Assembly: GCF_014529945.1 (NCBI RefSeq)
Contig: NZ_JACVFB010000003.1
Span: 1-64,000 of the forward strand
Reading direction: 5' to 3'
Source: Chitinophaga varians
GTDB lineage: Bacteria; Bacteroidota; Bacteroidia; Chitinophagales; Chitinophagaceae
Length of the DNA: 64,000 bases
Part shown: positions 17,863 through 27,654 of the stretch, piece after piece
Numbering within the stretch: position 1 is the stretch's first letter
How the letters are laid out: the number at the start of each line of letters is the position of its first letter
The notes under the pieces: generated by a model
The model's input: only the letters and a program-made list of their open reading frames with translations
Databases searched by the model: none
What the model was told of the DNA's origin: nothing
Program-made: the position numbers and the translations under genes

Positions 17863-19101
17863 TCAGGATTCCAGTAGTTGGCTGATCAACCTTTCAAAGT
17901 CGGCTTTGAACTGTTCATAATGTTCTCCTATGCCCGGTCCGGAGAAGCCGGTATGCACTTCTTTCACATTTCCTTTTTTATCAATGAAAATGGTGGTCGG
18001 AAAACCTTTGATCGCTGTCAGCTGAGGCAGGCTCTTCGTTCCTTTTTCCGGGTCTGCCGGTGTAACACCGGTGATCAGTACAGGATACTGCACATCAAAG
18101 CGGGTCAGGAAACCGGTGAGTGCCTTTTTAGATTTATCGAAGTCTGGCGTACGTTCGTAAGACAGTCCGATCACTTCTACTCCGCGGTCTTTATTCTTTT
18201 TGTACCACTCGCTGAGGAAACCGGTTTCGTCCATACAGTTAGGGCACCAGGAGCCCATGAGGGTAATAACTACCACTTTGTTTTTGAAGCGATCGTCATT
18301 AATACTGACCTTATTACCATTCATATCCGGGAAGGTAAAGTCGAGCTTTGACTGTCCCGGCTTCATGGTCGCGATGGTGCGTTCGTCGGGTAATTTGGCG
18401 GTATCATTTTTTATGGCCGCCCAGTTTTCCACATGATCGCCGATGCCGGCAAAGAAACGACCGTTGATGATACTATCTTTTTTCACTACCGCTTTGAAGA
18501 GATAGGCATGAGAGCCGTCGAACGTAGAGAGGCGGAGGGTATCACCGTCCATGCTACCGTCGAGGAAGCGATAGTCGCCCGTAGTGGTGAGGAAAGTACC
18601 ATATACCAGATCGCCCATCTGTTTAAATTCACCGATGGCGTTGCTGGTTTTATTGTCTTTGTCCACGAAGGTGGTCACCCAGCGGCCGGTGACCTGTTGC
18701 GCAGGTGCGGCGCCTTTAGGGAAACGCTCTGCGGTATTGGGTTTGGCCGTAAAGGGCACCGATACGTCTTTGTCAGCCAGATGGCGTGTCCATTGTCCTT
18801 CGAGGCTGCCGTTATCCGCGAAACGGGCTTTAAAATCAGAATCGAAGAAAGGCATTTTGATGAAGACAGAATCGCCGGCGACTTTCACGTCGTCTACCAG
18901 CAGTTTGTCTGTGGCGTTGAGCACATAGAGTACTTTTTTGCCGGCGGTGTCTTTTACCTGGAAGTTAAAGACGATATCTGCGCCATCGGGGCGGTGCAGG
19001 CTGGCCTGCCAGGTGCCCGGCGTCAGTTCTTTTTTTGCCTGGCCTGTGTTGCAGGCGGTCATGCCGATACCTGCGAGGCAGTAGATCCAAAGTTGTTTCA
19101 T
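17863..19101 (-). CDS. TlpA-like thioredoxin-fold lipoprotein
   Basis: 412 aa. Lipoprotein signal with Cys at residue 17 (GIGMTAC). Residues about 25-235 are a beta-rich domain found at the N-terminus of many Bacteroidota thiol oxidoreductases (DUF4369-like). Residues about 250-405 are a TlpA/ResA-type thioredoxin fold with the redox motif GSWCPNCMDE (Cys at about 286 and 289) and a cis-Pro segment FPTTIF. It probably reduces or forms disulfides on the periplasmic side. The gene ends at a strong terminator and starts 3 bp after the stop of yggS, so the two are co-transcribed. Confidence 0.9.
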   Translation of the reverse strand: MKQLWIYCLAGIGMTACNTGQAKKELTPGTWQASLHRPDGADIVFNFQVKDTAGKKVLYVLNATDKLLVDDVKVAGDSVFIKMPFFDSDFKARFADNGSLEGQWTRHLADKDVSVPFTAKPNTAERFPKGAAPAQQVTGRWVTTFVDKDNKTSNAIGEFKQMGDLVYGTFLTTTGDYRFLDGSMDGDTLRLSTFDGSHAYLFKAVVKKDSIINGRFFAGIGDHVENWAAIKNDTAKLPDERTIATMKPGQSKLDFTFPDMNGNKVSINDDRFKNKVVVITLMGSWCPNCMDETGFLSEWYKKNKDRGVEVIGLSYERTPDFDKSKKALTGFLTRFDVQYPVLITGVTPADPEKGTKSLPQLTAIKGFPTTIFIDKKGNVKEVHTGFSGPGIGEHYEQFKADFERLISQLLES

Positions 19102-19104
19102 AAG

Positions 19105-19791
19105 TTACTTGTTGTAGTTCCTTTCTCCAAACAGCAGGCTACCGATGCGTACCATGGTGCTGCCCTCCTCCAGCGCGATGGTATAGTCTGCGCTCATGCC
19201 GATGGATAGTTCCCTGAAATAATCCTGTGTGTTAAAAAAAGTGGTTTTAACAGACCCGAATAACTGGTGGAGCTGGTGGAACTCTTGGCGGACCTGTGTT
19301 TCATTATCGGTGTTGGTGGCCATGCCCATCAAGCCGGCGATACGGACGTGTGCAAAATCCTGCTGGTGGCTGTTCCACGCGGTGAGCAGTTGCTGTAACT
19401 CCTGCTCGTCCATGCCGAATTTTGTTTCTTCCGCTGCAATGTGTACCTGTAAAAGGCAGTTGATCACCCGTTGGTTTTTGGCTGCCTGTTTATTGATTTC
19501 CTGCAACAGTTTGAGACTGTCTACCGCATGGACGGTATGCACAAAAGGAGCCAGGTATTTGACCTTATTGGACTGGAGGTGTCCGATAAAATGCCATTCG
19601 ATATCGGCCGGTAAAACGGCCTGTTTCTCTACGAGCTCCTGTACGTAGTTTTCGCCGAAGATGCGCTGTCCTGTTGCGTAGTATGCCTCGATGTCTTCCA
19701 CCGGCTTGGTTTTGGACACCGCTACCAGTTTGGCATGATAAGGCTTCAGTTGGGACAGTACGTCATGATAAGCATTGATGTTGATAGCCAT
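19105..19791 (-). CDS. yggS: YggS family pyridoxal-phosphate homeostasis protein
   Basis: 228 aa, the normal length of this family. The PLP-binding lysine is in LVAVSKTKP (Lys at about 27), followed by FGENYVQEL, WHFIGHLQSNK and the C-terminal SIGMSADYTIALEEGSTMVR that binds the phosphate. YggS/PLPBP is a single-domain TIM-barrel protein that binds PLP and keeps vitamin B6 and amino-acid pools in balance, without known catalysis. Upstream of and coupled to the thioredoxin-like gene. Confidence 0.95.
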   Translation of the reverse strand: MAININAYHDVLSQLKPYHAKLVAVSKTKPVEDIEAYYATGQRIFGENYVQELVEKQAVLPADIEWHFIGHLQSNKVKYLAPFVHTVHAVDSLKLLQEINKQAAKNQRVINCLLQVHIAAEETKFGMDEQELQQLLTAWNSHQQDFAHVRIAGLMGMATNTDNETQVRQEFHQLHQLFGSVKTTFFNTQDYFRELSIGMSADYTIALEEGSTMVRIGSLLFGERNYNK

Positions 19792-19823
19792 CCGGCAAAA
19801 ATAAACAATGCTGGTGTAAAATA

Positions 19824-19852
19824 AAGCGCCCCGGGGTTTAGGCCCGGGGCAG
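19824..19852 (-). terminator. Intrinsic terminator after the acyl-CoA dehydrogenase gene
   Basis: An 8-bp GC-only stem GCCCCGGG / CCCGGGGC (about 19828-19850) is followed on the minus strand by GCGCTTTATTTT. It lies just after the acyl-CoA dehydrogenase stop and before yggS, so yggS should have its own promoter. Confidence 0.7.
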
Positions 19853-19873
19853 CTGTGGAATATTTGGTGATGA

Positions 19874-21013
19874 TTACGCCAGTATCGAGCGGCTGATCAC
19901 GATACGCTGCACTTCGGAGGTGCCTTCGTAGATCTGGGTGATCTTTGCGTCGCGCATGAGGCGTTCAACGTGGTACTCTTTCACGTAGCCGTAGCCGCCG
20001 TGTACCTGCACTGCTTCCGTAGTTACCCACATGGCAGTTTCAGAGGAGAACACTTTAGCCATAGACCCGCTGAGGGTATAATCGAGGTGCTGGTCTTTTT
20101 CCCATGCCGCTTTCAGGCACAGCAGCCGTGACGCCTCGATTTTGGTGGCCATATCCGCCAGTTTGAACTGGATGGCCTGATGTTGGGATATTTCTTTTCC
20201 GAATGCTTTTCTCTCTTTGGAATATTTTACGGCCAGTTCATAGGCGCCGCTGGCGATGCCCAGCGCCTGGGACGCGATGCCGATACGGCCGCCACCCAGC
20301 GTTTTCATGGCGAATTTGAAGCCGAAGCCGTCTTCCCCGATCCGGTTTTCTTTTGGCACTATCACGTCCTGGAACATGATGCTGTGGGTATCGGAACCAC
20401 GGATGCCCAGTTTATTTTCTTTGGCCCCAACAGTCACGCCCGGGCTGTTTTTTTCCACGATCAGTGCGTTGATACCTTTGCTGCCTTTTTCCGGATGGGT
20501 TTGGGCCATTACCAGGTATACGCTGGCGGAGTTACCGTTGGTGATCCAGTTTTTGGTACCGTTGAGCAGGTAGTGATCTCCTTTATCTTCTGCGGTAGTA
20601 CGCTGGGAGGTGGCGTCAGAACCGGCTTCCGGCTCGCTCAGCAGGAAGGCGCCGATAATCTCGCCTTTAGCCAGCGGTACGAGGTATTTTTGTTTCTGTT
20701 CTTCTGTACCGTAGGTTTCCAGTCCCCAGCAAACCAGTGAATTATTTACACTCATCACCACAGAGGCGGAAGCATCTACTTTGGATATTTCTTCCATCGC
20801 CAGCACGTAGGAGATGGTATCCAGGCCTGCGCCGCCATATTTAGGGCTTACCATCATGCCCAGAAAACCCAGTTCGCCCAGTTTCTTGATCTGTTCGGCC
20901 GGGAATTTCTGGTGCTCATCGCGCTCAATCACTCCCGGTAAAAGTTCCGTTTGGGCGAAATCACGCGCAGCCTTTTGAATCATAAGATGCTCTTCCGTAA
21001 GTTGAAAGTCCAT
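19874..21013 (-). CDS. Acyl-CoA dehydrogenase (short-chain type)
   Basis: 379 aa, full length for the family. It has the FAD-contacting SEPEAGSDATSQ-type segment (about 130), the ITNG motif (about 158), GGGRIGIASQALGIA (about 238) and the catalytic base in QIYEGTSEVQRI (Glu at about 363). It oxidises acyl-CoA to trans-2-enoyl-CoA with electron transfer to ETF, in fatty-acid or branched-chain amino-acid breakdown. It is monocistronic; chain-length preference cannot be read with certainty. Confidence 0.95.
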   Translation of the reverse strand: MDFQLTEEHLMIQKAARDFAQTELLPGVIERDEHQKFPAEQIKKLGELGFLGMMVSPKYGGAGLDTISYVLAMEEISKVDASASVVMSVNNSLVCWGLETYGTEEQKQKYLVPLAKGEIIGAFLLSEPEAGSDATSQRTTAEDKGDHYLLNGTKNWITNGNSASVYLVMAQTHPEKGSKGINALIVEKNSPGVTVGAKENKLGIRGSDTHSIMFQDVIVPKENRIGEDGFGFKFAMKTLGGGRIGIASQALGIASGAYELAVKYSKERKAFGKEISQHQAIQFKLADMATKIEASRLLCLKAAWEKDQHLDYTLSGSMAKVFSSETAMWVTTEAVQVHGGYGYVKEYHVERLMRDAKITQIYEGTSEVQRIVISRSILA

Positions 21014-21260
21014 GGTTTTAGTTGTGTTTTAAAATAATATTGATAAAATCCAAATTATTTATAAATCAGGACGTAAAAAAATGCCATCCGGAAAATTCAA
21101 CGTTGTCAACCATATCGCAATAATTATTGAATAAAATACCAGGATAACGCAACTGTATTGGATTTGGTTCATACAAAATATGTCCTTTTTTTACCATTCC
21201 CCGATAGGCTGCTTTGGGCGTTCTCCCAAAATCCTGTAGCTTGCCGGTAATGAAAACTTT

Positions 21261-22208
21261 ATGAAGAACATTAAAATAATAGAAGTCAAGTCGGAAATAG
21301 GGGCAGGTACCCGGGGCGCGAGCCTGGGGGTGGACGCGATCAAGATAGCGGCACTGGACTTCATGAGCAACTTTTTTGTACACTTTCCCACCGAAGCAAT
21401 TGAAACGGAAAACAAACTCCTGTTTGAGCCCATTGAATCCCCCTATGCCAAAAGGATCAAGGGTACTGTGAATATGTACGAACGTATCAGCAAAAGTGTC
21501 TGTGAAACGGTGAAAGCCAACTGGTTCCCGGTATTGCTTTCCGGTGATCACAGCACCGCCGGCGCCACCATCGCCGGCCTGAAAATGGCTCATCCCAAAT
21601 CCAAGCTGGGCGTGATCTGGATAGATGCCCATGCCGACCTGCACACGCCTTACACCACCCCTTCCGGCAATATGCACGGGATGCCGCTGGCCACCGCCAT
21701 TGCGGAAGACAATCTGGACTGCAAGGTGCATGACCTGGATGAACCTACCACTGGTATGTGGAACGCCCTGAAAAATATTGGTAAAATCGCACCCAAGGTA
21801 TTACCGGAAGATATTGTGTTCATCTCCCTGAGAGATTATGAAAAGGAAGAAGACTACCTGATCAAGCAGTACGGCATGAAGGTAATCACCACCAATGAAG
21901 TACGCCGTAAAGGGCCGGAAAACATTTCCCGCTCCGTGTTCCGTTATCTGAGCGACTGCGACTATATCTATGTGTCTTTTGATGTAGACAGCCTGGACGC
22001 CTCCATTTCCAAAGGTACCGGTACCCCGGTGAGCAATGGTTTAAGAGAGCGTGAGGCGGAAGACCTGATTGCCAAGTTTATGCAGCACCGTAAAATCTGC
22101 TGTTTTGAGATCACGGAGGTAAACCCGACACTGGACCGGGAGAACCTGATGGCCGAGATCGCGTTCAACATCCTGCAACGCAGTGTGAACGTACTGATGA
22201 TGAACTAA
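21261..22208 (+). CDS. Arginase (ureohydrolase family)
   Basis: 315 aa. All manganese-binding motifs of the ureohydrolase fold are present: GDHS (about 95-98), DAHADLH (about 122-128) and SFDVDSLD (about 239-246), along with a Glu-rich C-terminal EITEVNP. It should hydrolyse arginine to ornithine and urea; agmatinase or formiminoglutamase activity is less likely given the arginase-like spacing and N-terminus (IGAGTRGASLGVDAI). It stands alone, divergent from the acyl-CoA dehydrogenase, and abuts the convergent DUF3810 gene without any gap. Confidence 0.9.
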   Translation: MKNIKIIEVKSEIGAGTRGASLGVDAIKIAALDFMSNFFVHFPTEAIETENKLLFEPIESPYAKRIKGTVNMYERISKSVCETVKANWFPVLLSGDHSTAGATIAGLKMAHPKSKLGVIWIDAHADLHTPYTTPSGNMHGMPLATAIAEDNLDCKVHDLDEPTTGMWNALKNIGKIAPKVLPEDIVFISLRDYEKEEDYLIKQYGMKVITTNEVRRKGPENISRSVFRYLSDCDYIYVSFDVDSLDASISKGTGTPVSNGLREREAEDLIAKFMQHRKICCFEITEVNPTLDRENLMAEIAFNILQRSVNVLMMN

Positions 22209-23291
22209 TCAGCGTATTTTAAACCAGGCGACGAGCCATCCGGTCACTTCACTGTAGCTGCGGATACCTTTCTTCTGTTTATTGGCCTTCAGATATTGGT
22301 CGTATAAGACCGTGGAATAGTCATCCACTTTGCCTGTATACTTTTCGTAGAAAGTAATGATGCTTTTATAGTCCGCTTTCACGCCGGGCAGCGCCCGGTG
22401 CCAGATATCCTTTGCCAGTGTGGTGTCTCTGATGGCCAGCTGGCGCACGCTGTAGAGGAGCATGTCAAAATTGGCCGCATAACGGAAATGGCTATCCTGA
22501 ATACTGGTAGCAGCGAGGTATCCTACGAAATTGGCTTCTTCTTCCGGCGCATATCCCAGCTGATGGGCTATTTCATGACAAGTGATGATAGGCTGTATCA
22601 CCGGGGGCACGGTCGTATTTACCTGTGCCTCCAGGGTAAAGGGATTGAGGTATCCTGTCACACCGGGATAATTGAGCCATTCCCCGAAGAGTGCTTTTTT
22701 AACGCAGGGCGCCTTATAGCGGAAAGCGGGCCAGCGTTCCGCAGCAGCCTGATAGGCCGTAGCGGCTTTGTCGAACAGCGGCGTGCTTTTATCGGGCAGG
22801 GTAACGCCGACGGTATCGCCCAGGCGTTGTTTTTCGGCGTTGGTAAGCCGCAGCAGCGTATCTGACAACTGGTAGAGCTGTTGCGTATTGTAGTCGCCGG
22901 TAATAATGCCGGTATCGCGCAGCAGCGTGTTCCGTTCGTAGTTGAATCCCCAGAGGATGAGGAAAGCGAGGTATAGTTTCAGGATAAAATGAATACCGCG
23001 CAGGGTGATCCAGCCCGCTTCTCCCCATTGCAGGCGGATCAGTTTATAACATAGTTTTAACAAATAAAACAGGGAAGTTACAATCCAGGCTGTATATATT
23101 ACGTCCCCAACACTGAATGGTACTATACCTGTTAACTGTCTAAACACCATACTGACACTGCTGTACCACCTATGGAAGTAAGCATCGCTGAAGCGGTTAC
23201 TCCAGGCGAAGCATCCCTTTAACAACAGTATACCCGCAAGTGTTAATACAATACGGACGATCTTCTTTTTAATTTTGGCTTTTGTTTCCAT
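22209..23291 (-). CDS. DUF3810 integral membrane protein with zinc-peptidase motif
   Basis: 360 aa from the ATG at 23291; an earlier Met at 23345 lies inside the divergent gene region. Three membrane helices in the first 120 residues, then a soluble domain with TCHEIAHQLGYAPEEEANF, an HExxH motif with a downstream Glu, as in zinc peptidases. DUF3810 has no established role; a membrane metallopeptidase is a fair inference. Its stop codon touches the arginase stop (convergent), and it starts 14 bp from the divergent fructosamine kinase gene. Confidence 0.85.
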   Translation of the reverse strand: METKAKIKKKIVRIVLTLAGILLLKGCFAWSNRFSDAYFHRWYSSVSMVFRQLTGIVPFSVGDVIYTAWIVTSLFYLLKLCYKLIRLQWGEAGWITLRGIHFILKLYLAFLILWGFNYERNTLLRDTGIITGDYNTQQLYQLSDTLLRLTNAEKQRLGDTVGVTLPDKSTPLFDKAATAYQAAAERWPAFRYKAPCVKKALFGEWLNYPGVTGYLNPFTLEAQVNTTVPPVIQPIITCHEIAHQLGYAPEEEANFVGYLAATSIQDSHFRYAANFDMLLYSVRQLAIRDTTLAKDIWHRALPGVKADYKSIITFYEKYTGKVDDYSTVLYDQYLKANKQKKGIRSYSEVTGWLVAWFKIR

Positions 23292-23305
23292 ATAAGCGGC
23301 GAAAC

Positions 23306-24184
23306 ATGATCGATGAAATTCTACAAAAACAACTGAGCGCGGCATTATCCGAACAGCTGAAAGTGAAAATACATATTAATGACGCAAAAAGCGTACATGG
23401 TGGCGATATTAACCAAACATTTCGTATAGGCACCAACGAGGGATATTTTTTCCTGAAGTTAAATGATGCCCGGCGTTATCCGGATATGTTTGCTGCCGAG
23501 TATGCGGGGCTGGAGGCATTGCATGCCGCCCATGCGTTGACAGTACCGCAGCCGCTGGCTTACGGCCAGAGCAACGGGCAGGCCTATCTGCTGATGGAGC
23601 TGATGCTGAAAGGCAATGCCGTACAGGATTTCTGGGAACATTTTGCGCAATCGCTGGCGCAGCAGCATAAGAAAACGCAGCCGCATTTTGGATATCCGGC
23701 GCCGAACTATATTGGTACATTAAGGCAATACAATACGCCTTACAGCAGCTGGCCGGTATTTTATGCCTTTAACCGGTTGATGCCGCTGATCAGAATGGCT
23801 TACGACCGGCACCTTATCGATCAGGGCATGGTGCAGCAGGCGGAGCGGCTTTGCCGGCAGTTGCCGCAGCTGTTTCCCACCGAGGCGCCGGCATTGTTGC
23901 ATGGTGATTTATGGTCGGGGAATTTTATGGTAGGTCCGGATGGCCGGGCTTGTGTATTTGATCCGGCCGTGTATTACGGTCACCGCGAGATGGATTTGGC
24001 GATGGCGCGTTTGTTTGGGGGTTTTGACACCCGCTTTTATTATGCCTATCAGGCAGCCTGGCCGCTGTCGCCGGGATGGCAACAGCGGATTGGTGTTTGT
24101 CAGTTATATCCTTTGCTGGTACATCTGTTATTATTTGGCGGCAATTATCAAAGCAGTATACGGGAAATATTGCAGGCCTATTGA
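23306..24184 (+). CDS. Fructosamine kinase family protein
   Basis: 292 aa from the ATG at 23306. It has the kinase-like fold of FN3K: VHGGDINQTFRI as the glycine-rich loop (about 23-34), FFLKL with the ATP lysine, and the catalytic HGDLWSGNF (about 199-207) and FDPAVYYGHREMDLAM. It phosphorylates the sugar part of glycated lysines or low-mass fructosamines, so the adduct falls apart. It overlaps the convergent hybrid kinase gene by 7 bp at the 3' end. Confidence 0.92.
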   Translation: MIDEILQKQLSAALSEQLKVKIHINDAKSVHGGDINQTFRIGTNEGYFFLKLNDARRYPDMFAAEYAGLEALHAAHALTVPQPLAYGQSNGQAYLLMELMLKGNAVQDFWEHFAQSLAQQHKKTQPHFGYPAPNYIGTLRQYNTPYSSWPVFYAFNRLMPLIRMAYDRHLIDQGMVQQAERLCRQLPQLFPTEAPALLHGDLWSGNFMVGPDGRACVFDPAVYYGHREMDLAMARLFGGFDTRFYYAYQAAWPLSPGWQQRIGVCQLYPLLVHLLLFGGNYQSSIREILQAY

Positions 24185-26610
24185 TGTGGATGGGAGGCTG
24201 CGTCCACGAATTCCCGCATACGGGCATATTCTTCATCCACTACCGGATAGTACTTATCCACGTCGGCCACGATTTCATCGAAAAGGCGGGTGGTGCCTTC
24301 CGGTTGTTGTGGCTCTCCGGTGCGGAGGTTATTTTCCAGTTCCTGCATTTTGGCGCTGATCCAGGTCAGTCCTACCATGGCGAAGTTGGGTTTCAGTTTG
24401 TGCACCTGGAACTTCACCCGCTCCCAGTCGCCTGTGTCCACGATATCTTTTAGTTTTTTGATTTCGTCCCGGATGGTCCGGATAAATATTTCAAACAAGT
24501 CGGCCGCATAGGAAATATTGTTCTCATAGAGCGCTGTGAGATACTTAACGTCCAATTCCGGGTGGAACTCAAATCCGCTGATGTTCTGCACTTCTTCTTC
24601 CATTATTAATTCTGTTTCTTCTTCGTTGAGATATTTGTTAAAGATCTGTAGTAGCTGGTCCGGCGTATACGGTTTAATAAGGATATCAGTGATTCCTGCT
24701 GCCCTGACGGTGGAGGCAGTATTTTCCATGGCTACGGCCGTAGTGGCGATAATGGGTGTAGCCACATTAAATTGGTTTTCATCTGTCCTGATCTTTTGGG
24801 CCAGTTCCAGTCCATTCATGCCGGGGATGCGGATATCCATGAGGATAAGGTCATATTGCCGGGCGTTGAGAAACCATGTGGCATCGGGTCCATTGGTGGC
24901 CAGCTGGTAATTGATTTTATATTTTTCCAGGAGGCTCATCATGTAGCGCAGGTTCATCTGATTGTCTTCCACTACCAGTACACGGGCTTCCTCAAAGGTA
25001 CGTTGTTTCAGCTTTTTCCGTGGTTTATTACCGGATGCCGAGATCGGTTTTCTGCTATCCATGAAGGGGAGATCGAAGACAAAGCAGGTGTTGTATCCCG
25101 GGTAATCTTCCACGCTGATGGTGCCTCCGAGCAGTTCCACGAGTTGTTTTACGATAGCGAGGCCAAGGCCGGTGCCCCCGTATTTTTCGCGGATATCCCC
25201 TTCCGCCTGTTTGTAATTGTGGAAGATCAGCTCCAGTTTATCTTTACGGATGCCGATACCGGTATCACATACGCGGAAGCGGACCCAGATGGTATTATCG
25301 AGCCAGCTTTCCTGGGTGGCTTTAATGGCTATTTCTCCTTCGCTGGTAAACTTCTCCGCATTACCTAACAAATTGAGCAATATTTGGTTCAGCAATACAT
25401 CGTCGCCGATCAGCCAGGTGTTGAGGTTGGCGTCCAGTTCGGCGGTGATGGAGACGGGCCTGCGGCCCAGTTTCAGTTCAAATGTCTGGCGGAGGGACTG
25501 GATCAGTTCCCGGGGGTTGAATTCCCGTTGGTTGACCTGTAGCTCACCTGCTTCTATGCGGGAAATATCGAGTATATCGCTGACGATGCCCAGCAGTATG
25601 CCGGAGGAGTGTTTGAGGATGTTGACGTATTCCTTTTGTTGCGCGTCCAGGCTGGTTTCTTCGAGGAGGTGGGCCATGCCGATGATCGCGTTGAGGGGAG
25701 TGCGTATTTCGTGGCTCATGCTGGCCAGGAAGTCTTTCTGAGCGAGGCGGGCTTCATCTGCCAGGCGGCGGGCATTTTCCAGGTCGCGCTGGAGGCGTTT
25801 TTGCCCGGTGATGTCCATGTGGATGCCGGCGCCGCCGGTGATGTTACCGTTGCGGTCGTACACGTTGGCCGAGCTGGCGAGCACCCATCTGCGGGAGCCG
25901 TCTTTCAGCACAATTTCCATATCATAGAGCAGGGGGATATTCTCCGAGAGGCGTTTACGGCGGAGGGCGCGGGCGAAGGACCGGTTTTCTTCCGGTACGA
26001 ACACGTCGGTGATGTTTTTACCCAGCAGTTCCGCTTCCGTGTAACCGGAGAGGCGGCAGAAGCTTTCATACACCCGGGTGATGTTGCCGTCCAGGTCGGT
26101 TTCACACATGGCCGCGTTGAGGTTATTGAGCATCACGCGGAATTTGTGCTCATTATGTTTGATTTCCTCCTGGAACTGGTATTTGCGGGTGATGTTGATG
26201 ACCTGCCATACGCTGCCCTGGAAGGCGGGGCCGTTGAACAGGGGCGTATAGGCTACTTCCACGGTAGTTCCATTCTCCAGTACCAGTTCCCAGCCGAAAA
26301 GCGACTTTTTTTCGTTCCGGATGGCATTCATTTTCGTAGAGAAAGCTTCCGGGTTGGCGACGAAAGGTGTTACCAGCCTGATGAGGTCGTCGAAAGGCAG
26401 ATTTTCCGGGATGGGATATGGCAGGCGCTGCAGCAAAACGTCGTTTGTCCAGCGGCAATGGAAATGTTCATCTGTCACGAGGATACCGGCGCTGGTGTGG
26501 CTGAGCCAAGCGTGGATAGGCAGCGAGCAGATGTCCGGGGTGTCACGGGGCGGTGTAGGCGCCGTGTCAGTGGCCGGGATTTTCCTTGCATTCTTTCCTT
26601 TGGATGTCAT
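24178..26610 (-). CDS. Hybrid sensor histidine kinase (PAS-PAS-HisKA-HATPase-REC-Hpt)
   Basis: 810 aa, no membrane segment, so a cytosolic sensor. Two PAS domains (about 35-145 and 155-275), a coiled linker, HisKA with SMSHEIRTPLNAIIG (phospho-His at about 300), HATPase with the N box (NLLGNAEKF, about 413) and G boxes (DTGIG, GGTGLGL), a receiver domain with LILMDIRIPG (Asp at about 592), and a C-terminal Hpt domain with FQVHKLKPNF (His at about 737). All steps of a phosphorelay are in one chain; the output regulator is not nearby. Signals are unknown. Confidence 0.95.
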   Translation of the reverse strand: MTSKGKNARKIPATDTAPTPPRDTPDICSLPIHAWLSHTSAGILVTDEHFHCRWTNDVLLQRLPYPIPENLPFDDLIRLVTPFVANPEAFSTKMNAIRNEKKSLFGWELVLENGTTVEVAYTPLFNGPAFQGSVWQVINITRKYQFQEEIKHNEHKFRVMLNNLNAAMCETDLDGNITRVYESFCRLSGYTEAELLGKNITDVFVPEENRSFARALRRKRLSENIPLLYDMEIVLKDGSRRWVLASSANVYDRNGNITGGAGIHMDITGQKRLQRDLENARRLADEARLAQKDFLASMSHEIRTPLNAIIGMAHLLEETSLDAQQKEYVNILKHSSGILLGIVSDILDISRIEAGELQVNQREFNPRELIQSLRQTFELKLGRRPVSITAELDANLNTWLIGDDVLLNQILLNLLGNAEKFTSEGEIAIKATQESWLDNTIWVRFRVCDTGIGIRKDKLELIFHNYKQAEGDIREKYGGTGLGLAIVKQLVELLGGTISVEDYPGYNTCFVFDLPFMDSRKPISASGNKPRKKLKQRTFEEARVLVVEDNQMNLRYMMSLLEKYKINYQLATNGPDATWFLNARQYDLILMDIRIPGMNGLELAQKIRTDENQFNVATPIIATTAVAMENTASTVRAAGITDILIKPYTPDQLLQIFNKYLNEEETELIMEEEVQNISGFEFHPELDVKYLTALYENNISYAADLFEIFIRTIRDEIKKLKDIVDTGDWERVKFQVHKLKPNFAMVGLTWISAKMQELENNLRTGEPQQPEGTTRLFDEIVADVDKYYPVVDEEYARMREFVDAASHPHQ

Positions 26611-26800
26611 TGGTTATGATGGCCAGGGGACTTCAGGTTTTCAATTTCACGGTTGTATTGCAAAAAACAGGTATGAGATGAAGGCAGAAATACTTACCTT
26701 TGCGGCTCACTCCCGTTGTTAAGCAACAGCAATATGGATGATATTCTGATATATAAATATATATAATCTGGATATCGATAGTGAACAAATTTAGGAAATT

Positions 26801-26830
26801 TTTGCAATTGCAAATATTTAATTACCTTTG
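26801..26830 (+). promoter_or_regulatory. Bacteroidota-type promoter of the DUF177-rpmF-plsX operon
   Basis: TTTG (26801-26804) and TACCTTTG (26823-26830) are separated by 18 bp, matching the TTTG / TAnnTTTG consensus. The spacer begins with the palindrome CAATTG. The start codon of the first gene lies 28 bp after the second box. Confidence 0.7.
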
Positions 26831-26857
26831 CATCCCTCTAAAAGTGAGGACATTGAT

Positions 26858-27400
26858 ATGAAACCACTCCGCGAATTTGATATAGCCTTTGTTGGATTAA
26901 AACCAGGGGTGCATTCATTTCAGTATGAGATCGGAGAAAGTTTCTTTGAGCATTTTGAAGGAGAAAGGGACTTCAGTGATTGTAAGGCGACGGTGAATTT
27001 GTCGCTGGACAAGAAGATTAATTTCTTTTTACTGAAGTTTGAGATCGGCGGTACGGTAACTGTTACCTGTGACCGTTGTGGGCAGCCTTACGAGCTGCAG
27101 CTCTGGGATGAGTTCAACCAGATTGTGAAAATGGTGGACAATCCCGAAGAAATGGCCAGCGAGGACGCAGATCCGGATGTAGCGTATATTTCCAAAACCG
27201 AAAGTCATCTGAACGTGGCGGAATGGGTATACGAGTTTATCCTGCTGAGCATTCCGATGCAACGTATCCATCCTGATACTGCTGATGGCAAAAGCGGATG
27301 TGATCCCAAGGTAATAGAAATGCTGGAACGTATGAACCAGCAGGCTAAAGAGAACGATAACCCAATCTGGAAAGGGTTGGATAAATTTAAGGACAATTAA
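26858..27400 (+). CDS. DUF177 (YceD-like) 23S rRNA accumulation protein
   Basis: 180 aa from the ATG at 26858, close behind a clear promoter. DUF177 proteins help large-subunit rRNA build up and nearly always precede rpmF. The sequence has a CDRCGQP zinc-type CxxC in the middle (about residue 69) and a second Cys in KSGCDPKVIEML near the C-terminus. Followed after 12 bp by rpmF and then plsX, the conserved order in most bacteria. Confidence 0.9.
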   Translation: MKPLREFDIAFVGLKPGVHSFQYEIGESFFEHFEGERDFSDCKATVNLSLDKKINFFLLKFEIGGTVTVTCDRCGQPYELQLWDEFNQIVKMVDNPEEMASEDADPDVAYISKTESHLNVAEWVYEFILLSIPMQRIHPDTADGKSGCDPKVIEMLERMNQQAKENDNPIWKGLDKFKDN

Positions 27401-27412
27401 AAATTAAATAAA

Positions 27413-27607
27413 ATGCCAAATCCTAAACGCAGACATTCTCAGCAGAGATCAGCAAAGAGAAGAACGCATTATAAGGCGGTAGCGGATACATTAAGCACAG
27501 ACAGCGCAACCGGTGAAGTGCACCTGAGACATCGTGCTCATTGGGTAGAAAACAAACTGTACTACAAAGGAAAAGTAGTGTTGGAAAAACAGAGCGCCGC
27601 TAAATAA
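27413..27607 (+). CDS. rpmF: Large ribosomal subunit protein bL32
   Basis: 64 aa, with the L32 N-terminus MPNPKRRHSQQRSAKRRTHY and a basic composition. The C-terminal zinc-binding Cys residues of some L32 forms are absent, so this is a zinc-independent type. It lies between the DUF177 gene and plsX in one operon. Confidence 0.98.
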   Translation: MPNPKRRHSQQRSAKRRTHYKAVADTLSTDSATGEVHLRHRAHWVENKLYYKGKVVLEKQSAAK

Positions 27608-27654
27608 TTTATTTTACTATTTTTACCCGAGCTAACAAGACAAACTTGAGTTAC

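Noticed and set aside
25609..26619. A 336-codon plus-strand frame opposite the hybrid kinase
   Set aside because: Entirely antisense to conserved PAS/HisKA coding sequence; the composition is Val/Ala/Glu/His-rich without motifs.
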